Assembly (NCBI GenBank): GCA_021229015.1
Contig: CM037780.1
Coordinates: 70,007,656-70,071,655, forward strand
Length of the DNA stretch: 64,000 nucleotides
Source of the DNA: Solen grandis
Lineage: Eukaryota; Mollusca; Bivalvia; Adapedonta; Solenidae
Reading direction: 5' to 3'
The number at the start of each line of letters is the position of its first letter. Position 1 is the first letter of the stretch. The notes beneath the pieces were generated by a model that saw only the letters and a list, made by a program, of their open reading frames with translations, searched no databases and was not told the origin of the DNA. A program made the translations under genes and the position numbers. Shown here piece by piece: positions 1 to 10,818 of the stretch.

Positions 1-425
1 GTTAAAGTTCAACTGTTTTTATTAGAACATTATTGTTTCTGTGTCATTTCTGGTAAATTTAACAATGATTTCTTCTGTTTTTATTGGGACTATATGCCTG
101 AGTGGATGAATAACAGAAATGATGTAACAGGTGCACTGTGAGATTTGTGTGTTGAAAATATTGACAGTGTTTGTAAACATTCAGTGCTAGCAGAAAAGTT
201 CATCGGTGATGAGGTAACTTTTTTGGCCTCCATTTGCTGGGACAGGATTAAAGAAGAGAAATATAGACCACTTATTATCAGGAAAATGTTCTGGAGTCCA
301 CAGTGCATGTTCAAATGTTCTGGATTTACTATAGAATAAAGAAGGGAAAAAAACACCGGGCCAACACCATACCCTAACGTTCGCCGGGTGCGAACTCGAT
401 CGGCCTTTACCGTTGTACGGTTTAG
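1..425. other. Unassigned sequence, no feature seen
   Basis: AT-rich DNA with only short overlapping open frames on both strands. No family motif, splice-site pair or repeat end was recognised before the TIR element that begins at about 426. Confidence 0.5.
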
Positions 426-960
426 GTCTCAATTAGAGCATGATCCTGGTCGTGGGCTCTCATGCACAGATTTTACCTTTCTTCTTTCTTTTTACTATTC
501 CATCTTAAATACCCATGCTCTGTGGTCTCCTCTTTCCCATCACCGGCTATCTCTATCTCTTCAACTAAAAGCTACATTCACTGTATCCAGCTCTTAAGCT
601 ACACCCCTTTTCAAAGTCTCTTCCTCTTTATAGCTCTTGCATTTCTTTACTAGTAAAACCTTCATTTTTTTCTTTCACTATGGTCTTCCTTTATTCGTGT
701 GTCGAAAAAAAACGTGTAATGAGAGAAGACAATGGACAAAAATGTCGCTAGTTACTTTGAAAGCGGGAAAGGAATCGCGGATGAGATAGAGGAACTGAGA
801 TAAGAAAAGGAGAAAGATTTGGAGACAGAAATATTTATAAAAGAGACACTATATAAAAAGAAAAATAAGAATACTGGAGACAAAAAAAAAAGGAAAAAAA
901 AAGAAGGTGAAACCTTGATACATGAGAGCCCACGACCAGGATCATGCTTTAATTTGAGAC
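426..960. mobile_element. Non-autonomous TIR element, about 535 bp
   Basis: The two ends are inverted copies of each other. GTCTCAATTAGAGCATGATC begins at 427, and the reverse complement of the right end reads GTCTCAAATTAAAGCATGAT. The match continues through CCTGGTCGTGGGCTCTCATG, giving TIRs of about 45 bp. The interior is pyrimidine-rich on the left and purine-rich on the right and contains no transposase frame. It is therefore a MITE-like element or a solo foldback. No clear target duplication was seen, so the superfamily is left open. Confidence 0.75.
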
Positions 961-1045
961 ACACACAACTCCAGTGCCTTCAGCGTTATGATTTGTTGGA
1001 ACCAATGGATGAGCCAAATTTGAAAAATTGGAGCCATGTTTTTTT

Positions 1046-1593
1046 AGCTCACCTGAGCACAAAGTGCTCAAGGTGAGCTTTTGTGATCGCCCGTTGTCCG
1101 TCGTCCATCGTCCGTGCGTCAGTGCGTCCGTGCGTGCGTCCGTCGTCAACTTTTCGTTCAAACGACTTCTCCTCCTAAACCACTGGATGGATTTTGACCA
1201 AACTTCACAGGAATCATCCTTATCATGACCTCTATCAAAGATGTTCAAATTATTTTGATTGGGTGAATAAGTAGGTCACAGGAGCTAAAGGGGTCATTTT
1301 ATTTTTTCATAGGTTTATATAGTGAAACACTTTAAAAATCTTCTTCTATGAAACAATAAGGCCTAGAGCTAAGATATTTGGCATGTAGCATTGTCTAATG
1401 AATCTCTACAAAAGTTGTTCAAATTATGACCCTGGGGTTAGAATTGGCCCTGCCCCGGGGGTCACTTGTTTTACATAGACTTATATAGGAAAAACTTTTA
1501 AAATCTTCTCCTATGAAACCATAAGGCCTAGAGCTAAGATATTTGGTATGTAGCATCATCTTATGGTTCATTACCAAGATTGTACAAATCATG
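1046..1593 (-). mobile_element. Palindrome-ended long repeat (family A), truncated copy
   Basis: The hairpin GCTCACCTGAGCAC / GTGCTCAAGGTGAGC at 1049-1079 marks the element's 3' terminus, here in reverse orientation. It is followed by a CGTCCGTCGT-type stretch and by two diverged units of about 150 bp sharing the phrase AAGGCCTAGAGCTAAGATAT (1360 and 1526). Other copies in the window lie at 5138, 7181, 9205, 13223 and 21604. The 5' AAGAGGGCC end is absent here, so this copy is truncated. No protein is encoded. Confidence 0.7.
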
Positions 1594-1752
1594 ACCATGT
1601 ATGTAGCTCCAATCAAGGCACACCTATATCGGTCAGATATAGGTATATTGATATCCACCCAATATAGGCAAACTGATATTGGTCTTATATCGGTCCAATG
1701 TCGGATTGATATTCAAAAAGATATCGGTCCGATATTCGATGCTTGCTGGGCA
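1594..1752. repeat. ATATCGGT-rich short repeats
   Basis: TATATCGGTC, GATATTGGTC, TATATCGGTCC and GATATCGGTCCGATAT recur at irregular spacing. The stretch is a run of near-palindromic motifs with no coding potential, and it lies directly against the truncated family A copy. Confidence 0.5.
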
Positions 1753-1967
1753 GTTAAGTTAGCATGCCTCTGAACACAAAGGCTGCCATGTCGTCTCTGA
1801 TTCAAGCATTGGAATCTGTTCGTAACATCAAGGTAACCTGCATCTCTTTTACCATGATGGAGTTCCCTAGTGGGAAACCGCCCACTACACTGAGTCAGCC
1901 CATCTTTGCGTTATCAGAAGGTTACCTGATTTTACTTACAGTCAGGGGAACGGAAACCCCGTGTTAC

Positions 1968-2553
1968 CAGGTGTGATGGGGAACTGCACACTTCACAGAG
2001 GTAGCCAGCCCTTGTGTTACCAGGATGGGGACTGCACACTTCACAGAGGTAGCCGGCCCTTGCGTTACCAGGATGGGGACTGCACACTTCACAGAGGTAG
2101 CACGCCCTTGCATTACCAGGATGGGGACTGCACACTTCACAGAGGTAGCCCGCCCTTGTGTTACCAGGATGGGGACTGCACACTTCACAGAGGCAGCCTG
2201 CCTCTCTATTATCAGGATGGGGACTGCACACTTCACAGAGGTAGCACGCCCTTGCATTACCAGGATGGGGACTGCACACTTCACAAAGGTAGCTCGCCCT
2301 TGCATTACCAGGATGGGGACTGCACACTTCACAGAGGCAGCCTGCCTCTCTATTATCAGGATGGGGACTGCACACTTCACAGAGGTAGCCCGCCTTGCGT
2401 TACCAGGATGGGACTGCACACTTCACAGAGGTAGCACGCCTTGCGTTACCAGGATGGGGACTGCACACTTCACAGAGGTTGCCCACCTTGCTTTACCAGG
2501 ATTGGGACTGCACACTTCACAGAGGCAGCCTGCCTCTCTGTTATCAGGATAGG
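1968..2553. repeat. 48-bp minisatellite, about 12 units
   Basis: The core ACTGCACACTTCACAGAGG recurs at 1983, 2031, 2079, 2127 and onward with a 48-bp period. The last units are slightly shorter or more diverged. Because 48 is divisible by three, long frames stay open on both strands (147-175 codons), giving 16-residue peptide repeats such as TAHFTEVARPCVTRMG. I regard these frames as by-products of the period: several frames and both strands are open at once, and unit differences are not biased to third positions of any one frame. Confidence 0.9.
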
Positions 2554-2588
2554 GTATCAAAATTCCTATCATTCACATAATTACAATG

Positions 2589-2760
2589 ATGCAGTTCAGA
2601 AGTTTGGAGACTATGTCTGCTTGAGACAAATATAGTGCTGTCACACCCCAAAATCATGCCATAGACATATGGCATGATACCACACCAAGTCACATTATTC
2701 TGACATTAAACCAATAAGTCCTGAATATACCCAAACATGAGCTTTACCAGTATATGGTTT
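2589..2760 (+). repeat. Dispersed repeat, pair with 11821-11990
   Basis: The phrases TATGTCTGCTTGAGACA, ATATAGTGCT and GGCATGATACCACAC recur in the same order at 11843-11916. The two segments are therefore diverged copies of one repeat of roughly 170 bp. No TIRs or coding frame are visible. Confidence 0.65.
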
Positions 2761-3360
2761 TCATTAATTAATATAACAAATGATTTAAAAAAAGTGGTAT
2801 TTTGGACATTTCAATATGGCCAAAAATAACTGATTTTCATTTGATTCTAACTTGATTTTAATCTGCAATCAGTTAATAATGAAAACCCTGCCATCCAGGA
2901 TTTTGCAACTTTGTTATGTCCAAGACCAACCTCCAGATTCTGGGCATGCAGGTGCTCTAACCAAACACCCACTAGGACCAGGATACATTGATTCAACATA
3001 ATATAAACAACAGTGAGGATTTTGTTTTTACAGTCACTTTGAGTATTTAATTATCACTCTGTTCTATCATGCACCCATGATTTTCACATTATCCTCTACT
3101 TTTATTCTTCTTTGTGCTCTTTTTTTTATTTTATAATTCTTCCCATAGTTTTCTTGATAGCTCTCTACATGACCATCCTGGTCATTTATTTCACCCATGG
3201 CGGTATCAGTTATTAAAAATAAAATAAGTGTACATTCCAATTGCATCATATTCCTTTTGTGTAAATACAAAATTATTTCAGATCAGTATTATAGAGTATG
3301 TTACCCTTTAGAGATGTTTCTGGTACATATCCACAAATCAAAGAGGTGCCATCAAATGAT
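2761..3360. other. Unassigned AT-rich sequence
   Basis: No gene, repeat end or motif was recognised. A minus-strand polyadenylation-like AATAAA occurs near 3184-3189 (plus-strand TTTATT). It could belong to the TPGS2 transcript, but nothing else supports that. Confidence 0.35.
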
Positions 3361-3602
3361 TTAACCCTTTCCCTCATAGAGGAAACCATGAAAAGACCTA
3401 TGCGAACAGCATAAAACCAGAGCAGCCTGCCAGTAACTCACAGGCTGATCAGGTTTTATGCTGTTCGCTGCTCCTCAGTGGTTTGGAAATGAGGATTTTG
3501 TAATTAAATTTGGTAAGATTTAACTGTGGTTTTCTTCAGATCAGGCTTTATGTGGTACTTATTGAGTGCGTCAAAATGAGTCTATATGAGGGAAAGGGTT
3601 AA
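3361..3602 (+). mobile_element. TTAA-flanked hairpin MITE, copy 1
   Basis: The element is bounded by TTAA on both sides, with 14-bp inverted ends CCCTTTCCCTCATA and TATGAGGGAAAGGG. The middle carries a long imperfect hairpin with arms of about 33 nt (from CGAACAGCATAAAACC to its complement GGTTTTATGCTGTTCG). Five copies of about 240 bp occur in the window. TTAA targets and ends starting CCC are features of the piggyBac superfamily, so a piggyBac-type MITE is my inference. It encodes no protein. Confidence 0.88.
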
Positions 3603-3879
3603 AACAATGGAGTTACAAACTGAGTACATCAATGATAACTCAATAGATGGATGCAAATGTTCTCAGATTTTAATATAAAAAGGTATTGTGACAATATGTA
3701 GAGTAACTTTATGTACCCAATCACATCAAACCTCATTCACATGTTTCTAATGCCAATCATACACAACAATTATATAAAAAAATCATCAAATGCAGAATAT
3801 CACATTTACATTTGAAATGTTATAATTATTCGCTTAATCACATATGGCTATCTTCTGTGATCACATTCTCTCTCTCTCT

Positions 3880-4344
3880 CTCTGTCACATGACCATAAGG
3901 CTATTTGTTACATGATTATATCCCGTCTCGCTATTTCTGCACAACTGGGCTTACCAGTCACATAACAAATCTCTTCCTTTACGTAACTACTGTCAGTCTG
4001 TCACATGACTAAACTGTTGTTAGTCACATGGTCAAAGACTCATTTACTCACATAACCACTTCCAGTTTGTCAAGGATAACATCTTTTCTCACATAACATT
4101 GCATAAATATTTTACATATATTGCAAGACAAAGGTCACATAACCACATCCTGTAATGTCACATGACCACATCCTGTAATGTCAGATGACCAAATCTTGTA
4201 AAATCACTTGACTACATTCTGTAATGTCACATAATAATATCGTGTAACATCACATGACCAAAACCTTAAATGTGACATGACCACATCTTGTAATTTCACA
4301 TGACCGCAATCTGTATCATCACATGACCACATCCTGTCACATGA
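3880..4344. repeat. Degenerate ~23-bp repeat carrying TCACATGA
   Basis: Units of the type TCACATGACCACATCCTGTA repeat with a period of about 23 bp, most regularly between 4130 and 4344. At least seven units contain the exact palindrome TCACATGA, an E-box core CACATG with TC/GA flanks. The final TCACATGA (4337-4344) abuts the TPGS2 stop codon, so on the minus strand the array would form the start of the 3' untranslated region. A short CT run (about 3869-3883) precedes it. Confidence 0.75.
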
Positions 4345-4408
4345 CTATTTCTTGCTGGAGAGGGTAGAGGAAGAACCGCTGCTTTTAAGCCCTGGCTGCT
4401 GACCCAGT
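4345..4408 (-). CDS. TPGS2: TPGS2 terminal exon
   Basis: On the minus strand an acceptor (CATGGACAG) is followed by 64 nt ending in TAG (4347-4345). The single leading base A completes the AA left by the upstream exon at 8628 and makes Lys. The exon then encodes LGQQPGLKSSGSSSTLSSKK and the stop. A Gly/Ser/Thr/Lys-rich, low-complexity tail agrees with the C-terminus known for vertebrate TPGS2. The short length makes the exon hard to call alone; the phase match, the splice site and the tail composition support it. Confidence 0.85.
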
Positions 4409-5137
4409 CTGTCCATGAAAAATATACAGCATGACAAAATGTGAACATGTTTAAAAAGAATCATGCATATTTTTGAAGCTTTAGAACATACAACACTAGA
4501 AGGGTTTAAAGTAAGTTCTTGTTATGAACAGAATACAGACTGGCTGTAATATCACGTTATCACATGGGTATTCAAGTACTTGGAACCAAAGTAGGTACTG
4601 ATACCATGGAGAAAGAGGAAGGGTGAGCACACGTTTGTTGCAACAATATATATCAAATACAAAATATAAAACAGTAAAATGGTAATCAAAAGTGCAGTAA
4701 ATTAGATTTCAATAACCAAACAATTTCATGAGGAGTAGATATCAAATTCATAAGTATAAGTTGTTATACTTTGAATACTTCTTACAAAAATTTGGTAATC
4801 AATCAACTTTTATTTCAAGCAATGAGCAAAGTTCACTCATTATTAACCCTATGTAAATACAGCACCTTTTTTTAAGATATTCTGAATGTCAATGGCTTGA
4901 TTTCAAAATGCTTTTCTGTCATACATTTGACAAGACCCTGGGCAAATAAAATTCATGGAGGTTGCTCATCAGATGAAGTTTTACGACCTTATTCAGTGAT
5001 GCTTTCAGACAAGTGTACAAGAATCAACATCCAAAAGGTGGTGGCATTATACAAAACAGTCAAAATAACTGCAAAGAAATTGAAAGAGACTGGAATGTCA
5101 TTGCCACTGTAGACAACTTAAAACCTGACTGAACTAA

Positions 5138-6680
5138 AACAAGAGGGCTAAGATGGCCCTGCAGAGGCTCACCTAAGAAAAACTGCCTTCACTGCCTGTA
5201 CAAGTTACAATATTATAGCATAGTTATACTGAATACATAACCCATGAGATCATATTAATTTCACAAACCAAACAGTATACCTGTGGACAAAATTTGAAGT
5301 TGAACTTGGCTAAGAGATTATGGCTATAAACATTATCATTGTCACTTCAAAATATTGCTTAAGAAATGAAGATGTCAGAGTGTAAACAAAAAGAAAACAG
5401 GCATTTCTATTAATTAAAGGGTCATAACTCTTGACCTAATCAGCAGATTTCAGCCATTATCAAATTTGGCCAAAAGATTATGACTATAAACATAATCATA
5501 AAGTTTAAAAAATAATTTCTTAAGAATGAGGTTGCTAGGGTGCAAACAAAGTGAAATCCTGCTTTTTTTCTGCCATTTATTTTCACCGACTTCCTGTGTA
5601 ACATTCAGTAATGAAGCGGAATAAAATAGGCTTTTCATTAGTTATTATATACTCTGCTAAATTCCCATGGGTCATTGTAAAATTAGTCAAAAGAAAAGAA
5701 AGGAGTTGCGGAAACGAGTAATTTGGAATCTCTGATTGTTTCAAAATTGAAGTTTTCTTCCCCTGCGAACGATTTGTCCCGAACAGTAAGACACTGCACC
5801 TTTTTAAGGTAAACTGAAAGAGTAGAACGCTAAAAAATAGGAAACACATAGATTTTGGAACTGATTGTTGGACCCTGACAGATCCTATATTCAACAAAAA
5901 TGTAACATCCGGTTTCGTTTTGTAGCCTGCGAAAGAAGCCTAATGCATAGATGTTTTAAGGCTGTAAGTGTCTACCAAGATTGTACAAATTATTTGGATC
6001 TGTGGTATTTCAAAGAGCTACACTGACAAAGGAATTATACAACTATTTATCCAACAACAAAATCTATTACATGTTAAAAGATTCAGACACTAATCATCAA
6101 GCTGGTTACCCTGGCCGAGTATCTTTTGTAAAGATATTTCTTGTTTATATTAAAAGGGTCATAACTCCTGACCTCATTGGTTGATGTCAGCCAAAATAAA
6201 ACTTGGTCAAAAGATTATGACTATAATAATTGTCATAAAATTTGAAAATGATTGCTTAAAAAATGAAGATGCTAGAGTGCAAACAAAAAGTGAAATCTGG
6301 CTTTTTTTTATTAAAAGGGCCATAACTCCTAACCTATTTGGCCGATATCGGTCATAATAAAACTTTGCTGAAAAGTTACAGCTATAAACATTGTCATAAA
6401 GTTTGAAAATGATTGCTTAAGAAATAAAGATGCTGAGTGAAACAAAGTGAAATCTAGCTTTTTATATCAAAAGGGCCATAACTCCTTACCTTATTGGCCG
6501 ATATCAGCCATAATAAGATTTGGCCGTAATATTATGGCTATAAAGAGTGTCATAAAGTTTGAAAATAATTGCTTGAGAAATGAAGATGCTAGAGTGCAAA
6601 CAAGCTTATTGTTAATGGCGGAGAGACATTCATCAATCCTAAAAGCTCATCCTGAGCACATGTGCTCAAGTAAGCTAAAA
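5138..6680 (+). mobile_element. Palindrome-ended long repeat (family A), 1.5-kb copy
   Basis: It starts at the AAGAGGGCTAAGATGGCCCT palindrome and ends at the hairpin GAGCACATGTGCTC followed by AAGTAAGCTAAAA. The interior has units of about 150 bp containing GGGCCATAACTCCT and AAATGAAGATGCTAGAGTGC, at about 5418, 6151, 6320 and 6466. The stretch 5565-6130 does not match the unit and may be a later insertion or unrelated spacer. No transposase is present. Confidence 0.75.
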
Positions 6681-6777
6681 ATACATCAAATAAAACCATG
6701 ACATGTACAGTGTGTAAGTCAGGCATGCTATATATAGGCCCTTAGCATGGCAGCATCTGGAGAGGCATCACTATGTT

Positions 6778-7019
6778 TTAACTCCTTTCCCTCATAGAGA
6801 AAACCATGAAAAGACCTATGCGAACAACATAAAACCAGATCAGCCTGCGAGTAACTCGCAGGCTGATCAGGTTTTATGTTGTTCGCTGCTCCTCAGTGGT
6901 CTGGAAATGAGGACTTTATAATTAAATTTGGTAAGGTTTAACTGTGGTTTTCTGCAGATCAGACTTTATGTGTACCTATTGAGTGCGTCAAAATGAGTCT
7001 ATATGAGGGAAAGGGTTAA
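6778..7019 (+). mobile_element. TTAA-flanked hairpin MITE, copy 2
   Basis: Same structure as the copy at 3361: TTAA at 6778-6781 and 7016-7019, right end TATGAGGGAAAGGG, and the central hairpin intact. The left end has one extra base (CTCCTTTCCC). Confidence 0.85.
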
Positions 7020-7024
7020 ACAAT

Positions 7025-7180
7025 TGTTTCAATACAGACCATAATACTGTGATACTATACTACTGTTATGCTATAATACTGTTATACAATAAGGTTACAA
7101 TTCATCTAAGCTGTGATACTGTAAAACTGTGATACAATCGTAGTGTGATACTATAAGGTTGTGATGCTATAATACTGTGA
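7025..7180 (+). repeat. TACTGTGATACTATAA minisatellite, left part
   Basis: Degenerate short units of TACTGTGATACTATAAT and TAAGGTTGTGATGCTATAA type. The same motif resumes at 8050 after an inserted 0.87-kb element, so this is the left part of an interrupted array. Confidence 0.75.
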
Positions 7181-8047
7181 AACAAGAGGGACCATATTAT
7201 GGACCATAACTCCCATGCAAGGCGTAATAATCCTTGGTTTATTAACATTATGTATACATCTGATACAGGATGGCTTTATAAATGTGGATGCTAGATTGTA
7301 TTTTTTATACTTTAAGGGCCATAATTGAAGATAGTGGTCCAAAACCAAGTCAGTGTTGATTGCAAGATAAAAGTCATTAACATAATCATCAAGTTTGTGT
7401 AAGTTTACTTTCTGAATAATCCCTAGGAAGCTGAATTTTCAAGAGATCAGCTTGGTTCCAGCAGTTTGTGTTATCATTTTTGTTAAAATTAAATATATAG
7501 AGGGAGATTTAAAAAAAAAAAAAAAAAAAACCTGTAATATTCATTTGGTTGCCATGGCAACCAAAGTTCTACATGGATCAACTTTTGTAGAGAGTTACCC
7601 AAGGAACACCAAATCCTGTGCCTAAAAAATCTTAAATTTCACCTGCAGCTTTGGAGAACAGGCCTCCATAGCTTTCACTATATACATATAAGGCAAATTA
7701 GCCCCAACCTTGGCGGCCATGTTTTTTACAGATCAGAATGATTTTAGCAATCTTGGTAGAGGGTTACCCAAGGAACATCTGTACTAAGCCATTTTGAAGT
7801 CTGGCCAGTAGTTTTAAATTTTAATTTTTTTCTTGCCATGGCAACCAGAGTTCTACATGGATCAAGTTTATTTTAGCAACTTTTGTAAAGGTTCACCCAA
7901 AGATCATCCCTGCAAAGCTTAGTCAAATTCTGTCCAGCGGTTTCAGAAGAGATGTCATTTAAAGCAAATTGCTGACAAACATGACAGACGACGGACCAGG
8001 GTGATCCTAATAGCTCACCTTGAGCATGTTCTCTCAGGTGAGCTAAA
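7181..8047 (+). mobile_element. Family A repeat inserted in a minisatellite
   Basis: It begins AACAAGAGGGACC and ends with GCTCACCTTGAGCATG, TTCTCTCAGGTGAGC and CTAAAA, the family's terminal hairpin. The interior has two related units with TTGCCATGGCAACC and TCTACATGGATCAA, and an A-run at 7511. Tandem-repeat DNA of the same type flanks both sides. Confidence 0.75.
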
Positions 8048-8049
8048 AT

Positions 8050-8625
8050 TAAGGCTGTGATAGTTTAATATGGTTTTTCTATAATACTGTGATGCAATAA
8101 TTTATTAATTTGATGATATAATACTGTGATAAAGGCACTAATTTTGATACTGTTTTACTTAAATACTGTAATACTATTATTACTGTAAGGTTGTGGTACT
8201 GTAATATTGTTATACTATAAGGTTGTGATACTATTATAGTGTAGTATGTTAAGGCTGTGATACTGTGATAAAAGGCTGTGATATTATCAGAATGTGATAC
8301 TCTAATACTGTGATACAATAGCCTTGATACTATAAGGCTGTGATGCTATAATACTGTGATTTTTTAATTCTGTTATACTGTAATAATGTGATACTATAAG
8401 ACTGTGATGCTATAATACTGTGATTTTTTAATTCTGTTATACTGTAATAATGTGATACTATAAGGCTGTGATGCTATAGTACTGTGATTTTTTAATTCTG
8501 TTATACTGTAATAATGTGATACTATAAGCTGTGATGCTATAATACTGTGATTTTTAATTCTGTTATACTGTTATAATGTGATACTATAAGGCTGTGATGC
8601 TATATACTGTGATACTATAATACTT
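8050..8625 (+). repeat. Minisatellite, right part, with a 64-bp higher-order unit
   Basis: After degenerate short units, 8327 to about 8600 consists of four successive units of about 64 bp built from ATAAGGCTGTGATGCTATAA, TACTGTGATTTTTTAATTC and TGTTATACTGTAATAATG. The array ends immediately before the donor site of the TPGS2 exon at 8628-8702. Confidence 0.85.
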
Positions 8626-8627
8626 AC

Positions 8628-8702
8628 TTGGCTGAAGCTACAGTGGGCTTCTTCCTGAAACTCTGGGACTGCTGAGACTGGGTCTGGGCAGGCACGGGTT
8701 TC
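8628..8702 (-). CDS. TPGS2: TPGS2 exon, Gln/Ser/Lys-rich tail
   Basis: The acceptor (TATCCAACAG, minus strand) and donor AA|GTAAGT flank 75 nt. The first base G completes a Lys codon from the exon at 8945. The exon reads KPVPAQTQSQQSQSFRKKPT followed by VASA and two bases of the next Lys. The region corresponds to the variable Lys/Pro-rich tail that follows the conserved TPGS2 core, so sequence similarity is weak. Splice sites and reading phase on both sides support it. Confidence 0.88.
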
Positions 8703-8944
8703 CTGTTGGATAGACAAGGTCAAGGTTTAGGTCACAGGGTCAGTACCCTCATGATGATATCTTTTGTGCATTTCTATATATTCTATATACCAGTCAGTTT
8801 AAGTGATTTTTATGATAAAACTCAATAAAAAGACCAACTCACTATTAAGACCAAAATGACCTCACAGGTCCCAATCTTGGTCTCATTAGTGAAGTTTTAC
8901 TGTATTTGAGATAAAGGGTTAATCAGGCATATGGTCAGACTTAC

Positions 8945-9084
8945 TTCTTGTCTGTTTTGTTCTTAAAGACTTTGTTGGTGTCCAGCTGACATGTTGAACT
9001 GTTGGACTCCATGGACCTTGATGCCTGGACGCTGAGTTCAGAATCAAGCTCAAACCTCAGGGGTGCATACATGTTGAACCATTG
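8945..9084 (-). CDS. TPGS2: TPGS2 exon, end of conserved core
   Basis: The exon is 140 nt, with minus-strand acceptor CTTCCAG|CAATGG and donor GAA|GTAAGT. It opens with QWFNMYAPLRFELD, which continues QQAK from the previous exon, and includes LDTNKVFKNKTDK. Human TPGS2 (from memory) has QWFSMY followed later by LDPSKVFKSKNK at the corresponding place, which makes the identification strong. A 242-nt intron (8703-8944) without recognised features separates it from the next exon. The protein is a non-catalytic subunit of the tubulin polyglutamylase complex, which adds glutamate chains to tubulin tails in cilia and neurons with TTLL1 as the enzyme. Confidence 0.94.
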
Positions 9085-9204
9085 CTGGAAGGATCAGTAT
9101 GGGAAAACCAGTCAGAAAATGGACAGACATGTCTTTGACTCTTAAACTTCCTTGGAAACTATACTGGAGCTATACAGGCATTATCAGAGATTGTACATAA
9201 TAAT

Positions 9205-10425
9205 GAGAAAAAAAGGCCATGGTGGCCTTAGATCATTCACCTGAATACCTTCAGTTTCAATAAAGCTTTATAGGTTACTTAGAAATCGACTTTTTGGTGT
9301 AAAAAATCAGCCGGACTTAAGATTTTAAAAGTAAATTCTCACCAGCTGTTTCAGAGAAGAATTAATTAGCTGACACCCTGGCAACCTCATTTTTGAAGGG
9401 ATCAGCTTTGTTTTAGTACTAATGGTACACTCTGGGCCATAACTTATACAAGTAATTACTTTTGCAAAATTAAGTTCAAACTTGGCAGAATGGTTTCAGA
9501 TAAGAAAATCGTTAAGATTTTCTATTTTAGATTATAATTATAGAGAAATTAGGCAAACCCTTATAAGCCTCATTTTTTAAGGAATTACCGTAACTCTGTT
9601 TTAAAATGTTTGCGCAAAATAGTCTATTTAGTAAATTCTGACTGTTGGTTTTAGATTCTAAATATTGGGGTTACAGAAGAGAATAATTTAAAAAAATGTG
9701 CTTAAATATTACATACCAAAGGGGAGGGCATTGTTTTGAAAAACTATTTGGATTATCTCTTGTGAATATAATTATATATAAATAAGAAAATACTGCTGTG
9801 AATAAATCATATATATAAGAAAATAGCAAAAACCCCTAGGGCTTCATTCCTTTAAATGATCAACTTTGTTAAAGCAATTTTCATAGAGGGCCATGTGTCA
9901 AATTAAATTGAATTTTGACTAAATTAATATTTGTTACAAAGAAGAAAACTTTAAAACTTTTCTGTATATCATATTACACATGTACCTACAAAGGGGGGCC
10001 AACACATTTCAAAATATTTTAAACAATATTTGAGTTATCTCCTTTTAAGAAGTGTGGCTGGGGGATCCAAACCTCTAGGACTATCCTTTTAAAAAGATCA
10101 ACATAGCTTAAGCAATTTTTATAGAGGGCTAGCTGTGTTGTGATCCTTTGTGCCTAATGAAATAGACTTCTGACCAAGGTCTGAAGGGTTACAAAGAGGA
10201 TATTTTCAAAGTTATTCAAATAAACTTTTTTGGAGAACATGGCATCCAGAGATTTGCATTGACCAAGTTTATTTTAACAAATTTTGTGATGGACCACTCA
10301 TGCCATGTTTCCATCATTTTTTTTTCAGTGGTTTCAGTGGTCTTATACAAAGCAAGCAGACTGATGATGATGCAAAATACCCAGGTTGATCACAATACTT
10401 CACCGTGAGAACATTTGAGTTAAAA
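9205..10425 (+). mobile_element. Family A long repeat, diverged copy
   Basis: It starts with AGGCCATGGTGGCCT, the family's 5' palindrome, followed by TTCACCTGAATAC. It ends near TCACCGTGAGAACATTTGAG, a decayed terminal hairpin. The interior repeats phrases such as ATCAACTTTGTTAAAGCAAT and TTTTTATAGAGGGC at intervals of about 235 bp. It is more diverged than the other copies and has no coding frame. Confidence 0.6.
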
Positions 10426-10818
10426 ATTAATACATAATATATTCTTCCCATTCCTGGAACAGTCTGGAATATACTGCCTAGACTGCCCTTTGCAAAATAA
10501 TGGGATAGAATAAAGCAATTCCTTTATGTTTCTAAATAGCTCCATTCGTCCTTCCTCTCATATAACTGTGTTCCTCTTGCTGTGTTGCTGAGTGTTGATG
10601 GAAAAAGGGGATACTGCAAGAGTTTCACTCCAGAAAAACAGTTAATACTTTACAGTGTTGTAAAAACAAATTTCTGAGTTTAAACATGTTGGTGCTGGTT
10701 TTTACTTACTGAACCATGAAATTCTGATACAGTAATATAACTGGCTATAATTATCCTCCTCCTGACTGCTTCTATGTTCTGTACCTAAGAGGAGTGACAA
10801 ATCTTAAACAATAAAGTA

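Larger units (their letters stand above)
4409..8627 (-). other. TPGS2: TPGS2 intron 4 (repeat-filled)
   Basis: The donor on the minus strand is AA|GTAAGT at 8627 and the acceptor ends at 4409. Positions 4409-5137 and 6681-6777 hold nothing I recognise. The rest is a family A repeat, a TTAA MITE and a TACTGTGAT-type minisatellite split by a second family A copy. The open frame at 4897-5112 has no recognisable product. Confidence 0.8.

Noticed and set aside
1968..2553. CRISPR-like array of direct repeats
   Set aside because: Units are contiguous without unique spacers, and the genome is clearly eukaryotic.
1932..2635. Four to six long frames encoding 16-residue peptide repeats
   Set aside because: They follow from a stop-free 48-bp tandem unit and are open in several frames on both strands.
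2761..3360. TPGS2 polyadenylation site at AATAAA near 3184
   Set aside because: A single hexamer in AT-rich DNA is not sufficient; mentioned only as a possibility.
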